From: CAVRIA01 sp963721115
GTDB lineage: Bacteria; Desulfobacterota; Binatia; HRBIN30; CADEER01
Direction of reading: 5' to 3'
DNA length: 52,793 bases
Assembly (NCBI GenBank): GCA_963721115.1
Contig: CAVRIA010000026.1
Span: 1-52,793, forward strand
Shown here in pieces: positions 44,173 to 52,793 of this stretch; within the stretch, counting starts at the first letter, position 1, and each line of letters starts with the position of its first letter. The translations under genes and the position numbers were made by a program. The notes beneath the pieces were generated by a model. That model did no database searches and was not told the DNA's origin. It was given only the letters and a program-made list of their open reading frames with translations.

Positions 44173-44511
44173 GTGCGCGCACATCTCCAGCAGCAGAGCC
44201 CCGACGACCTCGCTGTCTCCAGCATCACCATCGCCGAACTGTGGTATGGCGCCGAAAAGAGTAGCAGCCCGGTACGCACCCGTGAGGCGTGGAAATCGGT
44301 GATAGAGCCGTTCCAGGTCCTCGCGTTCGATCGCGACGCTGCAGAACACCACGCGCGGATTCGACATCACCTGCGCCGCAGACCGATCGGCGAGCGCGAT
44401 CTCTTGATTGCGGCAATCGCGCTTGCCCATGACCTCACCTTGGTCACTCATAACGCCGCAGAGTTTTCTCGTGTGCCACGACTTCGGGTAGAGGACTGGG
44501 CCGCGAAGTGA
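44173..44511 (+). pseudogene. VapC toxin C-terminal fragment of a second PIN family
   Basis: VSSITIAELWYGAEKSSSP, then RRPIGERDLLIAAIALAHDLTLVTHNAAEF, with two of the PIN acidic residues (E in AELWYG, D in ERDLLIAA) and the typical TLVTHNAAEF. The N-terminal strand with the first Asp is absent, being replaced by the inverted ATPase fragment. It is a different VapC subfamily from the 39111 fragment. The gap 44512-44664 shows no gene. Confidence 0.7.
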
Positions 44512-44664
44512 GCGCCGTGTGTTGCCAGAAGGGGACGTTGTGGACGATGGTACCTTGCGAATGAACCCCTTGGGGAGCGTACTCAAAGTATCATCGTCCC
44601 TCAACAGCACACTAGTTATCGGACACGACACTGGCACCACAAACCGTCTGTGTGGAGGAACACC

Positions 44665-45269
44665 GTGACGAAACCCAGATCGTCGTCCAAGGTCCAGACC
44701 GCAGTTGGCTGCGGGCTCCTCGCCGTGGGCGTCGCCGTTTTCGCGGTGCGTCTCCAGCACGAGGGCCCCTACGCGGTGCCGCGCGGCGCGAACCTGTTCG
44801 GCGGGCTGGGTGCGCTGCTGCTCGGCGGCGTGGTGGTGTGGCCCGCCGCGCCGCGCTGGCTCGGGTGGCTGGCGCTGGCGGCCAGCCCCGTGGTGCTCTT
44901 CCTCGGGCTCTACGCGACGATGGCGGAGCTCGAAGAGGTGGTGTCGCTGTACGCCACCGACAGCGCCGGCAATCCGGCCGAGCTGCGCCCTGGATCGTCG
45001 ACCGCGACGACGGCGAGTGGGTGGGGATGCCGCGTTGGAAGGCGGTCGAGCACTCCCTGGATGGAGCGCGCGTCCAGCTGCTCCGAAATGGGGAGATTCG
45101 GTGCGTGGTGCCGGTGCTTCACGAGGACCGCGCGACCGTCAGGGCGATCCACGCACTCAAGCTCGAGAAGTACGCGGTAGCCCGCGGCGCCGCCGCGATC
45201 GGTCTCTACCCCCGCGAGGCCAGGGACACCGCCGTCTCCCTGCGCCTCGATCCGTGTCCGGGTGGATGA
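44665..45269 (+). CDS. conserved membrane protein with C-terminal soluble domain (frameshifted)
   Basis: GTG 44665 has GGAGGAA upstream. The N-terminal part has three helices (VQTAVGCGLLAVGVAVFAV; LFGGLGALLLGGVVVWPAA; WLALAASPVVLFLGLYATM). The frame shifts near 44990 into DRDDGEWVGMPRWKAVEHSLDGARVQLLRNGEIRCVVPVL, then ALKLEKYAVARGAAAIGLYPREARDTAVSLRLDPC. The second part resembles small flavin- or nitroreductase-like beta domains, but the match is weak. No function is assigned. Confidence 0.65.
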
Positions 45270-45343
45270 ACGGGTTCCGCTGCTTCGAGCGCGTTGTGAA
45301 CGTGGCGTGAACGACGTGACGTATTCTGCCTTGGGGAATGGGG

Positions 45344-45390
45344 ACGTTGCTACGCTCCAACAACCAACAGCTCAACAACCCAACAACCTG
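45344..45390. repeat. GTTGTTGG-rich element beside the methyltransferase gene
   Basis: CTCCAACAACCAACAGCTCAAC and following bases, identical over about 35 bases to the right arm at 38433-38467. Confidence 0.85.
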
Positions 45391-45394
45391 CACT

Positions 45395-46162
45395 TCAGGA
45401 TACGTGGCCAAACGTGGCGAACAGGCGGAGGTCGACTTCGAACCAGCAGGTCTCGCCCCGCGCGTCGGCGTCCGCAACGGCGCGCCGCACGCGCTCGATC
45501 CCCTGCCCGTAGGCGTCGTCGCTCAGCAGCGCGAGCTGAGACGTCGACCTCTTGCTGAGCCGATCCTCCTCGAGGACCTTGCGGCCTTCCATTCGAAACA
45601 GCAGATGCTCGACGACCTCCGAGCGGCAGTCCGCAAACCCGGCGTCGCTCATCCACTCCCGGATCGAGGCGGTGGACGGGTAGCGCCGCTCGTCGGCTTC
45701 CCGCGTGCCCGCGAAGAAGTCGTAGATGGACCAGCGATCGAGCCCGGCGAGCGGGTCGAGCCCGGCGACCATCAGGGCGCCACCCGGACGGAGAAGTCGC
45801 CGCGCCTCGCGGAGGAAATCTCGCTTGCCCTCGAAATGGTGAACGGCGTTGATGCAGAACATGCGATCGAAGCACGCGCTGCGCAACGGGAGACGTTCCG
45901 CTCGACCCCGGACGAGCGGTGCGGGGCCGAGGTTTCGGCGCGCCTCGAAGAGCATTTGCGCCGATGAGTCGACTCCCATCGCCCGCCATCCGCGACGCCG
46001 CAGAGCGGCCAGCCAGTGACCGGTTCCGCAACCGACCTCGAGCGTCGCCCCGCCGGCGCCGGCGAAACGGACGAGGGCCTGCTCGAGACCGGGGTACTCG
46101 TTCAGGCTGTAGCGCCGGTCGTACTCGCTGGCGACATCGTCGTAATCGACCGCAGAACCCAT
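45395..46162 (-). CDS. class I SAM-dependent methyltransferase
   Basis: 255 residues. Motif I is ATLEVGCGTGHWLAAL, followed by MGVDSSAQML and a motif IV region FDRMFCINAVHHFEGK. The C-terminus (LLRPGGALMVAGLDPL ... FEVDLRLFATFGHVS) fits the UbiE/Methyltransf_11 fold. The substrate is not predictable. ATG 46162 has no strong Shine-Dalgarno. It is convergent with the membrane protein gene, and a copy of its last codons lies at 38468-38505. Confidence 0.85.
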   Translation of the reverse strand: MGSAVDYDDVASEYDRRYSLNEYPGLEQALVRFAGAGGATLEVGCGTGHWLAALRRRGWRAMGVDSSAQMLFEARRNLGPAPLVRGRAERLPLRSACFDRMFCINAVHHFEGKRDFLREARRLLRPGGALMVAGLDPLAGLDRWSIYDFFAGTREADERRYPSTASIREWMSDAGFADCRSEVVEHLLFRMEGRKVLEEDRLSKRSTSQLALLSDDAYGQGIERVRRAVADADARGETCWFEVDLRLFATFGHVS

Positions 46163-46364
46163 CGCTCACTCCGGATGCATTTGGTGTCTCCACTTTCCCT
46201 CATCCGAGCCTCGTCGCGCCAGTGCGAATCGCGCCGCGCGGGGGCTCGCCGATCATCCCTTGACGCGGTTGGACGCCCGGGCATATCGGCAAACCGATGC
46301 CTCGTTCGACTGCTGGCGTGAAACGTTCACAACCGATCTGCTCGAGTGAACGGTGGGCCTCTCG

Positions 46365-46910
46365 ATGATCGTGCCACGCGAGCTCCGCACGGACCGGCTG
46401 CGGCTTCGGCGCTGGCTTCCCGGTGACCGGGACCCGTTCGCGGCACTGAACGCGGACCCGAGAGTCGCCGAGCATCTCCCGAAACGACTGTCGCGAAAGG
46501 AGAGCGACTCACTCGCCGCGCGCATCGAGGCCCACTTCGATGAGCACGGCTTCGGTCTCTGGGCCGTGGAGGTTTGCGGCGTGGCGCCCTTCATCGGGTT
46601 TGTGGGCCTCTCCGTGCCGGGCTTCGAAGCGCACTTCACGCCGTGCGTGGAGATCGGATGGCGCCTGGGCGCGGCCCACTGGGGGTACGGTTACGCCACG
46701 GAGGGCGCGCGGGCCGCGCTGGCCTTCGCCTTCGAGGTGCTCGGGCTAGAGGAGATCGTCTCGTTCACGGTGCCCGCGAATGCACGCTCTCGCCGCGTCA
46801 TGGAGCGGATCGGAATGACCCACGCGCCGGCGGATGATTTCGACCACCCGCTCGTGCCGGACGGCCACCCGCTCCGGCGCCACGTCCTGTACAGAATCGC
46901 GCGCCGGTAA
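46365..46910 (+). CDS. GNAT-family N-acetyltransferase (RimJ/RimL-like)
   Basis: 181 residues: RTDRLRLRRWLPGDRDPFAAL, then the acetyl-CoA loop WGYGYATEGARAAL and NARSRRVMERIGM, all standard for RimJ/RimL-type GNATs that acetylate amino groups of proteins or small molecules. ATG 46365 is used; an in-frame GTG at 46353 is an alternative. Confidence 0.85.
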   Translation: MIVPRELRTDRLRLRRWLPGDRDPFAALNADPRVAEHLPKRLSRKESDSLAARIEAHFDEHGFGLWAVEVCGVAPFIGFVGLSVPGFEAHFTPCVEIGWRLGAAHWGYGYATEGARAALAFAFEVLGLEEIVSFTVPANARSRRVMERIGMTHAPADDFDHPLVPDGHPLRRHVLYRIARR

Positions 46911-47196
46911 TCAGTTGTCAGTAGTCAGTAGTCAGTTGTCAGTAGTCAGTCTCACCCTCGGGCTACGCCGGATCATTCGACGAGAAACACACGGACTTCC
47001 GGAACAGGCTGAGGCTGAGGCTCAGGCTCGGGCTAAGGACGGTGCGCGCTTCGCGCGGTCTTTGGGATCGATCCCCGGCCTCAGCCCGAGCCCCAGCCTT
47101 TGCCTACGAACCCGGGCACAGCCCGGGCGAGTTTCAGGTCAGTGATCAGGAGTCGGTTACCGACAACTGAAAACTGACCACTGATCACTGATCGCG
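46911..47196. repeat. nested inverted and direct repeats between two genes
   Basis: Direct repeats of TCAGTAGTCAGT / TCAGTTGTCAGT occupy 46911-46952 and reappear inverted as ACTGACCACTGATCACTGATC (47173-47193). Inside lies GAGGCTGAGGCTCAGGCTCGG (47008-47035) with its inverse CCTCAGCCCGAGCCCCAGCC (47080-47100). No gene is visible. Confidence 0.75.
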
Positions 47197-47232
47197 GTTG
47201 AACACACCGCGAAAAACAGGCAACACGGACGC

Positions 47233-48396
47233 ATGCATCGCCACTCGTCTCTCGCCTGCATCCTTCTGGCCGCCGCCCTCGCCATCGCCGGTTGCGGCGA
47301 CGACGGAGAGGGGAACGGTCCCGTGGTTCTCGGCGCGATCTACAATCTGACCGGAGCCCAGTCCTCGCTCGACATCCCCTCATCGCGCGGCGCACAGCTT
47401 GCGGTGGACGAGGTGAACGGCTCGGGCGGCGTGCTCGGCCGGCGCGTCGAGCTGGCGTTGGAAAACGGCGAGACGGACACGAACGTCATCGCGACGAAGA
47501 CCGCCGACCTGCTGAGTCGCTACCCCTCGATGCCGGGCCTGATCGGGCTTTCGGACACCGATCAGGTGCTCGCCGCGGCACCCGTGGCCGCGGCGAGTGA
47601 TCGCCTGTTTCTCACCTCCGGGGCGACGTCGCCGGAGCTGCCGGCCCAGGTTCCAGAGTGGCTGTTTCTCGCCTGCTTCGGTGACAACGTCCAGGCCGCC
47701 GCCGGCGCCGAGTGGGCGTACGGGAAGCGCTCCGCGCGCACGGTATCCATTCTCTACAGCACCGCTTCCTCGTACACGGTCCTCCTGCAGGGATACTTCC
47801 GGACGCGCTTCGAGCAGCTCGGCGGGCAGATCGTCTCGGTGCAGACGTACACACCGGAGGACCTGAGCGAGGACACGATTCGCGGCGTCGAGCCCGCCGA
47901 CCTGATCTACCTGGCGGCGCAGCCGGACGACGCGCTCGCGGCGGTCCAATTGCTTCGCGCCGCCGGCGTCACGACGCCGATTCTCGGGGGCGACGGCTTC
48001 GATTCCGGGGACCTGTGGAGTGCGCACCCGGAGATCGGCGACGTATTCTTCACCACGCACGCCTATCTCGGCGCGGACAGCCAGGATCCCCGCGTGATCG
48101 CGTTCCGCGACGCCTACGAGAAGGCCTATCCGGGCAGCACTCCCGACGCGTTCGCGGCGCTCGGGTACGACACCGCGCGGCTGCTCGTGTCCGCCATCGA
48201 CAGGGCCGGCAGTGAAGACGCCGACGCGGTCCGAACCGCGCTCGCCGGCACGCAGGACTTCGCCGGCGTCACCGGCACGATCAGCTACGCCTCGGGCAGC
48301 CACATTCCGCTGAAATCGGTCACCATCCTCGAGATCGCCGACGGAGTTCGACACTTCGTCGAGCAGCTCGTGCCCGCCGAGGTACCGTCTCCATAA
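47233..48396 (+). CDS. branched-chain amino-acid-type ABC transporter substrate-binding lipoprotein
   Basis: 387 residues. The N-terminus LACILLAAALAIAGC has a lipobox (Cys21). The mature part is a Peripla_BP_6 fold: GAIYNLTGAQSSLDIPSSRGAQLAVDEVNGSGGVLGR, then LGYDTARLLVSAIDRAG near the end. It binds amides or amino acids outside the cytoplasmic membrane; no permease gene is adjacent, so it may act with a distant transporter or as a sensor. Confidence 0.85.
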   Translation: MHRHSSLACILLAAALAIAGCGDDGEGNGPVVLGAIYNLTGAQSSLDIPSSRGAQLAVDEVNGSGGVLGRRVELALENGETDTNVIATKTADLLSRYPSMPGLIGLSDTDQVLAAAPVAAASDRLFLTSGATSPELPAQVPEWLFLACFGDNVQAAAGAEWAYGKRSARTVSILYSTASSYTVLLQGYFRTRFEQLGGQIVSVQTYTPEDLSEDTIRGVEPADLIYLAAQPDDALAAVQLLRAAGVTTPILGGDGFDSGDLWSAHPEIGDVFFTTHAYLGADSQDPRVIAFRDAYEKAYPGSTPDAFAALGYDTARLLVSAIDRAGSEDADAVRTALAGTQDFAGVTGTISYASGSHIPLKSVTILEIADGVRHFVEQLVPAEVPSP

Positions 48397-48471
48397 CAAG
48401 CCGCCCGCCCGGGCCGAGCGTGTTTGCCAAGCGCGAGTCGTCTGTTGTTTGCTGGCCGCGGCGGTCAGCTC

Positions 48472-50331
48472 ATGCAGCCTTCGCGTTTTCTCTCCGCTCC
48501 GTACGAGCAGATCGAGCCTCTGTTGCCCGCTCTTCTCTGCGGGCTGGTAGCGCTGTGCCTGGCGGGCATCGCGATCGACCTTGCCACCTCCGAGGCTCCG
48601 GCGCGTGGACGGCTGGCGAGCTTGTGCGGCGCGGTCGCCCTGGTCGCCATCGGACGCGGCTGCTTTGCTCTCGATTCCTGGGCCGCCACGGGGTTCGTGC
48701 TGGCGGCGTACGCCGTCCTGATCGCTCACACGGCGCGCTTCGGCTGGACGCGGACCGACTCCGGCGAGGCGAAGAGCCCGGTGTGGGTGGGGCTGGCCAT
48801 CGTACTGATTGCGGTCGCCCTCGAGTGCGTCGCCCTCGGCACGTGGCCGGCGAACCTCAACACGTATGCGGCGATGACCGGCGAGGAGGGTCTGAAGGCC
48901 CTCGAAGGCAACTGGCCTTCGCCGTTCTTCGGGATTCGTGACTACCCGCTCGCCGGGGGAGGCCAGTCGCCTCTGCATCTGCCGATCCTGTGGACGTCGA
49001 TGAAGGTCTTCGGCGGCACGGTCTTCGCGGTGCGCTTTGCCGAGGTCGTCGGCTCCACCGCGCTGTTGCTCGTCCTCTGGATGTGGTTGCGAACGGCGCT
49101 ACCCGGCCTTTGGGCGCCGGTGGCGCTGGCGTTGTTCGCCTTCTCGCCCTGGCAGCTCATGCAGGCGCGCTTCGGTTCCTTCTACTGCGTGAGCGCGGCT
49201 CTGGCGCTCGCCCTGTTGTGGCTGGCCGAGCGCACGCGGGGAGAGGGCCGCCACACCCGCGTGGCATGGTTGGCGCTCGGCGCCGGCGCCGGAATGATCA
49301 GCTGGGCCTATGCGCCGCTGCAGGTGTTGTATGCCTTTTTCGCGGTCGTCGTCCTCATCGGGTTCCTGCGCGCGGGGCACCGCTGGGAGCCGCTGCTCGC
49401 CGTCGCGGCGTTCGCTCTGATCGTCGTCGTCCAACTCTCACAGAGCGAGAGCAGCGCGTTGATGCGTTCGAGCTTCGGCCACCTCGCGACCGACACCGTC
49501 ATCTGGCACAAGAACACGGCCCACGCCGTCACGCCGGAGAGGCAGCCCCTCACCGTGATCGTCGACAACTTCGCGCGCAACGTCGACTGGTGGTTTCGCG
49601 ACGTGTTCGGGCAAACCGACATTCTCGTCTGGTGGGCGCCCGCGCTCGGCCTGGGCGTGCTCTACGCGCTCGTCGATCTGGCGCGGCCGTCGAGCTGGAC
49701 GCGCTCGGTGTACTACCTGATCGGCATGCTGCCGCCGCTGCTGATCTTCCCGCTCAACCGGAGAGCCCTGATCGTGTGGCCCCTGGTCTACTTCGCCGGG
49801 GCGCGTTTCTGCCGGGACCTCGTCGCAGCCGCCAAGGGCTGTCGCTGGCAGCCGTGGACGGGACGGCTTGCCGCGGCGGCGGTCGGCGCCGCACTGGTTC
49901 TGGCGTCGCTTCGCGGCCTGCGCTCGTACGCCGTCGGCAACCCGGCCGGCTTGGTCTACCCGTACTTCGGGCCGGTGTACCGCCATCTGATGATCGAGGA
50001 AGCGGAGCGCCTGTTGCCCCGGTACCATCTGCTGTTCGTCAACCCCGACATGCTCTCCCACGCCATCACCATCGGCATGTACGAACCGGCGCGGGCGACG
50101 CAGCGGCCGCATCCCTACGACTTCGTGACGATTGGCCGGCAGCAAACAGACTTCTCGCCCCTCGTACCGCCCGGTCGCAAGAGTTGCTTCGTCTACATCA
50201 ACGACCAGCCGCACGCCTGGGTGGGCGAGCGCCTGCGCGCCGGACTGCCCGGCGGCGAGTTCGTCGAGGGGCGCGGCGCGAATGCGAAGAACCCGCCGGC
50301 GTACTTCTTGTACTTCTTCCCTTCGCAGTGA
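48472..50331 (+). CDS. multi-pass membrane glycosyltransferase-like protein (GT39/ArnT-type fold)
   Basis: 619 residues with about twelve helices. The first external loop (GIRDYPLAGGGQSPLHLPILWTSMKVFGGTVFAVRF) matches the GT-C folds that use lipid-linked sugars. Another motif is FSPWQLMQARFGSFYCVSAAL. The C-terminal part (about 500-619) is soluble and contains YRHLMIEEAERLLPRYHLLFVNPDML. ATG 48472 is chosen; an earlier TTG at 48424 is possible. Substrates are unknown. Confidence 0.75.
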   Translation: MQPSRFLSAPYEQIEPLLPALLCGLVALCLAGIAIDLATSEAPARGRLASLCGAVALVAIGRGCFALDSWAATGFVLAAYAVLIAHTARFGWTRTDSGEAKSPVWVGLAIVLIAVALECVALGTWPANLNTYAAMTGEEGLKALEGNWPSPFFGIRDYPLAGGGQSPLHLPILWTSMKVFGGTVFAVRFAEVVGSTALLLVLWMWLRTALPGLWAPVALALFAFSPWQLMQARFGSFYCVSAALALALLWLAERTRGEGRHTRVAWLALGAGAGMISWAYAPLQVLYAFFAVVVLIGFLRAGHRWEPLLAVAAFALIVVVQLSQSESSALMRSSFGHLATDTVIWHKNTAHAVTPERQPLTVIVDNFARNVDWWFRDVFGQTDILVWWAPALGLGVLYALVDLARPSSWTRSVYYLIGMLPPLLIFPLNRRALIVWPLVYFAGARFCRDLVAAAKGCRWQPWTGRLAAAAVGAALVLASLRGLRSYAVGNPAGLVYPYFGPVYRHLMIEEAERLLPRYHLLFVNPDMLSHAITIGMYEPARATQRPHPYDFVTIGRQQTDFSPLVPPGRKSCFVYINDQPHAWVGERLRAGLPGGEFVEGRGANAKNPPAYFLYFFPSQ

Positions 50332-50355
50332 ATGAATCTCTGCAAGCGAAAGGGC

Positions 50356-50390
50356 AGGTTGTTACGTTGCTGAGCTGTTGGCTGTTGGGT
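50356..50390. repeat. GTTGTTGG-rich element at the left end of the tandem array
   Basis: AGGTTGTTACGTTGCTGAGC and on, between the glycosyltransferase-like stop and the first array unit. Confidence 0.85.
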
Positions 50391-50624
50391 CTTGAAGGAA
50401 ATCAAAACCCTCAAGGCCTCGACCTTTCGAAGAGGCGTGAGGACGAGATCGGCAGAGAGTGGCCGGTGGTGAAGCCGTGCGCGAGACCGAGGGCGTCGGT
50501 TCCCGTCAGTGGCGCGTAGATTCAGGTAGTGAGGCGGATCCCGTTACGCGCGCCGACCGCCAGGTCCGGTGCAGAACGGGGAAGCGGATTCGCCTCGGAG
50601 CGGAGCCACCGGAGAGAGGGGTGC

Positions 50625-50661
50625 GGGGAGGGAACCGCGGCGTCTGAGCGGTTCCCTCCCC
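50625..50661. other. perfect 14-bp hairpin, repeated in every array unit
   Basis: GGGGAGGGAACCGC, a nine-base loop GGCGTCTGA, then GCGGTTCCCTCCCC. The same hairpin is at 51337-51373, 52045-52081, 52753-52789 and, inverted, at 20077-20113. Both arms stay identical in all five copies. Confidence 0.9.
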
Positions 50662-50835
50662 GGAGGGGCCGCAGGGGCGCAAGCCCCGCACAGAACAACC
50701 CGGTTCCTCGTGATCAACGGGGAGGCGGAGGGATTCTTTGTGTGCGACCGAGATTCCAGAATCCCCGCGGCAAGACCCCGCCACCCCTCGGGTGGACCCC
50801 CATTGTCGGTGCGGGACTACCGTCCCCGCGCCCTT

Positions 50836-50865
50836 CGAGGGCGAAACCTACGGTTGTCGCCCTCG
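50836..50865. other. second hairpin of the array unit
   Basis: CGAGGGCGA, loop AACCTACGGTTG, then TCGCCCTCG. It recurs in the following units and in the inverted copy at 20384-20578. Confidence 0.85.
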
Positions 50866-52793
50866 AGCTCCCACTTCCCTTGAACGCTGCGCGGGCAAAT
50901 AGGGTGTAGTGGTCGCCCCGCGGCCAGGCGGCCGAGTCCCAGTGAGCCACCCGATCGACCACCACCATTGCTGCGCGGCTTTGCCCGAACCGCGTCCACG
51001 CGCGCGTTCGAAGAGAACGTTGTGCTCGGAACGAGGCAAGCGGTCGAAACACGCCGATCGATCATGTCGCGCACGCAAGCGAAGCGCTTCATCGCGAAGC
51101 GAAAGGAAGAAATCAAAACTCCAAGGCCTCGACCTTTCGAAGAGGCGGGAGGACGAGATCGGCAAGAGAGAGGCGCGGTCGTGAGGCCGTGTACGAGACC
51201 GAGGGAGTCGGCTCCCGTCAGTGGCGCGTAGATTCAGGCAGTGAGGCGGGTCCCGTTACGCGCGCCGACCGCCAGGTCCGGTGCTGAGCAGGGAAGCAGA
51301 TTCGCTTCGGAGCGGAGCCACCGGAGAGAGGGGTGCGGGGAGGGAACCGCGGCGTCTGAGCGGTTCCCTCCCCGGTGGGGCCGCAGGGGCGCAAGCCCCG
51401 CACAAAATAAGCCGGTTCCTTGTCATCAAAGGGGAGGCGGACGGGCTTCTTCTCTCCGATCGGAATCCGGAATCCCGACGGACACCCGCCGCCCCTCGGG
51501 TGGACCCCCGTTGTCCGTGCGGGGCTGCGCCCCCGCGCCCCTCGAGGGCGAAACCTACGGTTGTCGCCCTCGAGCTCCCACTTCCCTTGAACGCTGCGCG
51601 GGCAAATAGGGTGTAGTGGTCGCCCCGCGGTTAGGCGGCCGAGTCCCAGTGAGCCACCCGATCGACCACCACCATTCTTGCGCGGCTTTGCCCGAACCGC
51701 GTCCACGCGCGCGTTCGAAGAGAACGTTGTGCTCGGAACGAGGCAAGCGGTCGAAACACGCCGATCGATCATGTCGCGCACTGCAAGCGAAGCGCTTCAT
51801 CGCGAAGCGAAAGGAAGAAATCAAAACTCCAAGGCCTCGACCTTTCGAAGAGGCGTGAGGACGAGATCGGCAAGAGAGTGGCGCGGTGGTGAAGCCGTGC
51901 GCGAGACCGAGGGAGTCGGCTCCCGTCAGTGGCGCGTAGATTCAGGTAGTGAGGCGGGTCCCGTTACGCGCGCCGACCGCCAAGTCCGGTGCTGAACGGG
52001 GAAGCGGATTCGCCTCGGAGCGGAGCCACCGGAGAGAGGGGCACGGGGAGGGAACCGCGGCGTCTGAGCGGTTCCCTCCCCGGTGGGGCGCAGGGGCGGA
52101 AGCCCCGCACAGAAACAGACCGGTTCCTTGTGATCGAAGGGGGAGGCGGAGGGGCTTCTTGTCTCCGACCGAGAATCCGGAATCGCAACAGACCCCCGCC
52201 GCCCCGCGGGTGGCCCCCCCTTGTCGGTGCGGGGCTGACGCCCCCCGCTCCCCTCGAGGGCGAAACCTACGGTTGTCGCCCTCGAGCTCCCACTTCCCTT
52301 GAACGCTGCGCGGGCAAATCGGGTGTAGTGGTCGCCCCGCGGCCAGGTAGCGCAGTCCCAGTGAGCCACCCGATCGAGCACCACCTTGCTGCGCGGCTCG
52401 CCCGAACCGCGTCCACGGGCGCGTTCGAAGAGAGCGGTGTGCTCGGAACGAGAGAAGCGGTCGAAACACCTCGATCGATCATGTCACGCACTGCAATCGA
52501 AGCGCTTCATCGCGAAGCGAAAGAAGAAATCAAAACTCCCAAGGCCTCGACCTTTCGAAGAGGCGTGAGGACGAGATCGGCAGAGAGTGGCGCGGTGGTG
52601 AAGCCGTGCGCGAGGCCGAAGGAATAGGTACCGTCAGTGGCGCGTCGATTCAGATAGTGAGGCGGATCCCGTTACGTGCGCCGACCGCGAAGTCCGGTGC
52701 TGTGCGGGGAAGCGGATTCGCCTCGGAGCGGAGCCACCGGAGAGAGGGGCGCGGGGAGGGAACCGCGGCGTCTGAGCGGTTCCCTCCCCGGTG

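Larger units (their letters stand above)
50401..52793. repeat. tandem array of ~709-bp non-coding units (3.4 copies, continues beyond the window)
   Basis: Units start at 50401, 51112, 51820 and 52529, giving periods of 711, 708 and 709 bases. Unit identity is high, with scattered substitutions and indels. Landmarks repeated in each are CCTCGACCTTTCGAAGAGGC, TCAGTGGCGCGTAGATTCAGG, CCCTTGAACGCTGCGCGGGC and AAGCGCTTCATCGCGAAGCG. Many overlapping short open frames on both strands change between units, so protein coding is unlikely. Two perfect hairpins per unit and GC-rich conserved blocks are compatible with structured RNA or a satellite-like repeat. Confidence 0.9.

Noticed and set aside
46911..47193. 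CRISPR-like array
   Set aside because: Repeat units are too short and contiguous, without unique spacers of regular length; no cas genes are visible.
50529..52627. Short proteins of 100-212 residues inside the tandem array
   Set aside because: They appear in several frames on both strands, differ in frame and length between units, and have no domain, so they follow from base composition.

Overview
The window is high-GC bacterial DNA. Its density of lipid and fatty-acyl genes, its cysteine-bracketed dockerin-like repeats, its selenoprotein and its many dispersed intergenic repeats suggest an uncultured deltaproteobacterial or Binatota-like lineage. That assignment is inference, because the window holds no rRNA or other marker gene. 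Seven otherwise conserved genes each carry one frameshift (near 2120, 11425, 12970, 15190, 29095, 31915 and 44990), so residual indel errors in a long-read or metagenome assembly are likely.

Region 1 (1-18816) is an aryl-polyene/flexirubin-type lipid-pigment locus. On the minus strand: a halogenase-like flavoprotein, a FabG-type reductase, a fused double hotdog dehydratase, a COG4648-type membrane protein, and a run of four ketosynthase-family genes (active KS, cysteine-less KS, active KS, short KS). Divergent on the plus strand: a histidine/phenylalanine ammonia-lyase homologue, a LolA-like protein, an MMPL exporter, a DUF3261-like lipoprotein and an isoprenylcysteine methyltransferase-like membrane protein. 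Most junctions overlap by a few bases, indicating translational coupling. The proposed route is aryl starter, iterative elongation, reduction and dehydration, then export; the halogenase would modify the product. No carrier protein or acyl ligase was found. A lipid kinase and a TPR membrane glycosyltransferase-like gene lie inside the locus, a truncated GST at the left edge.

Region 2 (18931-36063) holds an XRE regulator with a palindromic operator, a PemK/MazF remnant cut by repeat DNA, a WS/DGAT wax-ester synthase, a probable selenoprotein (in-frame UGA in a Trp-Sec-Gly-Cys site followed by a SECIS-like hairpin), a small cupin, an acyl-CoA dehydrogenase, a secreted hydrolase with a dockerin-like tail, a molybdopterin oxidoreductase divergent from a MocR regulator, an MFS transporter, an AI-2E family permease and a GHKL ATPase.

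Region 3 (36064-44520) has an intact PemK/MazF toxin-antitoxin pair, a di-heme oxidoreductase, and a rearranged block in which a VapB gene and two VapC fragments flank four pieces of class III cyclase/ATPase genes, one inverted.

Region 4 (44521-50331) carries a membrane protein, a methyltransferase, a GNAT acetyltransferase, a periplasmic binding lipoprotein and a membrane glycosyltransferase-like protein.

Region 5 (50356-52793 and beyond) is a tandem array of about 709-bp non-coding units with perfect hairpins. Inverted pieces of the same unit lie at 19985-20578. At least five other intergenic repeat families occur, the most frequent being a GTTGTTGG-rich element with ten copies.
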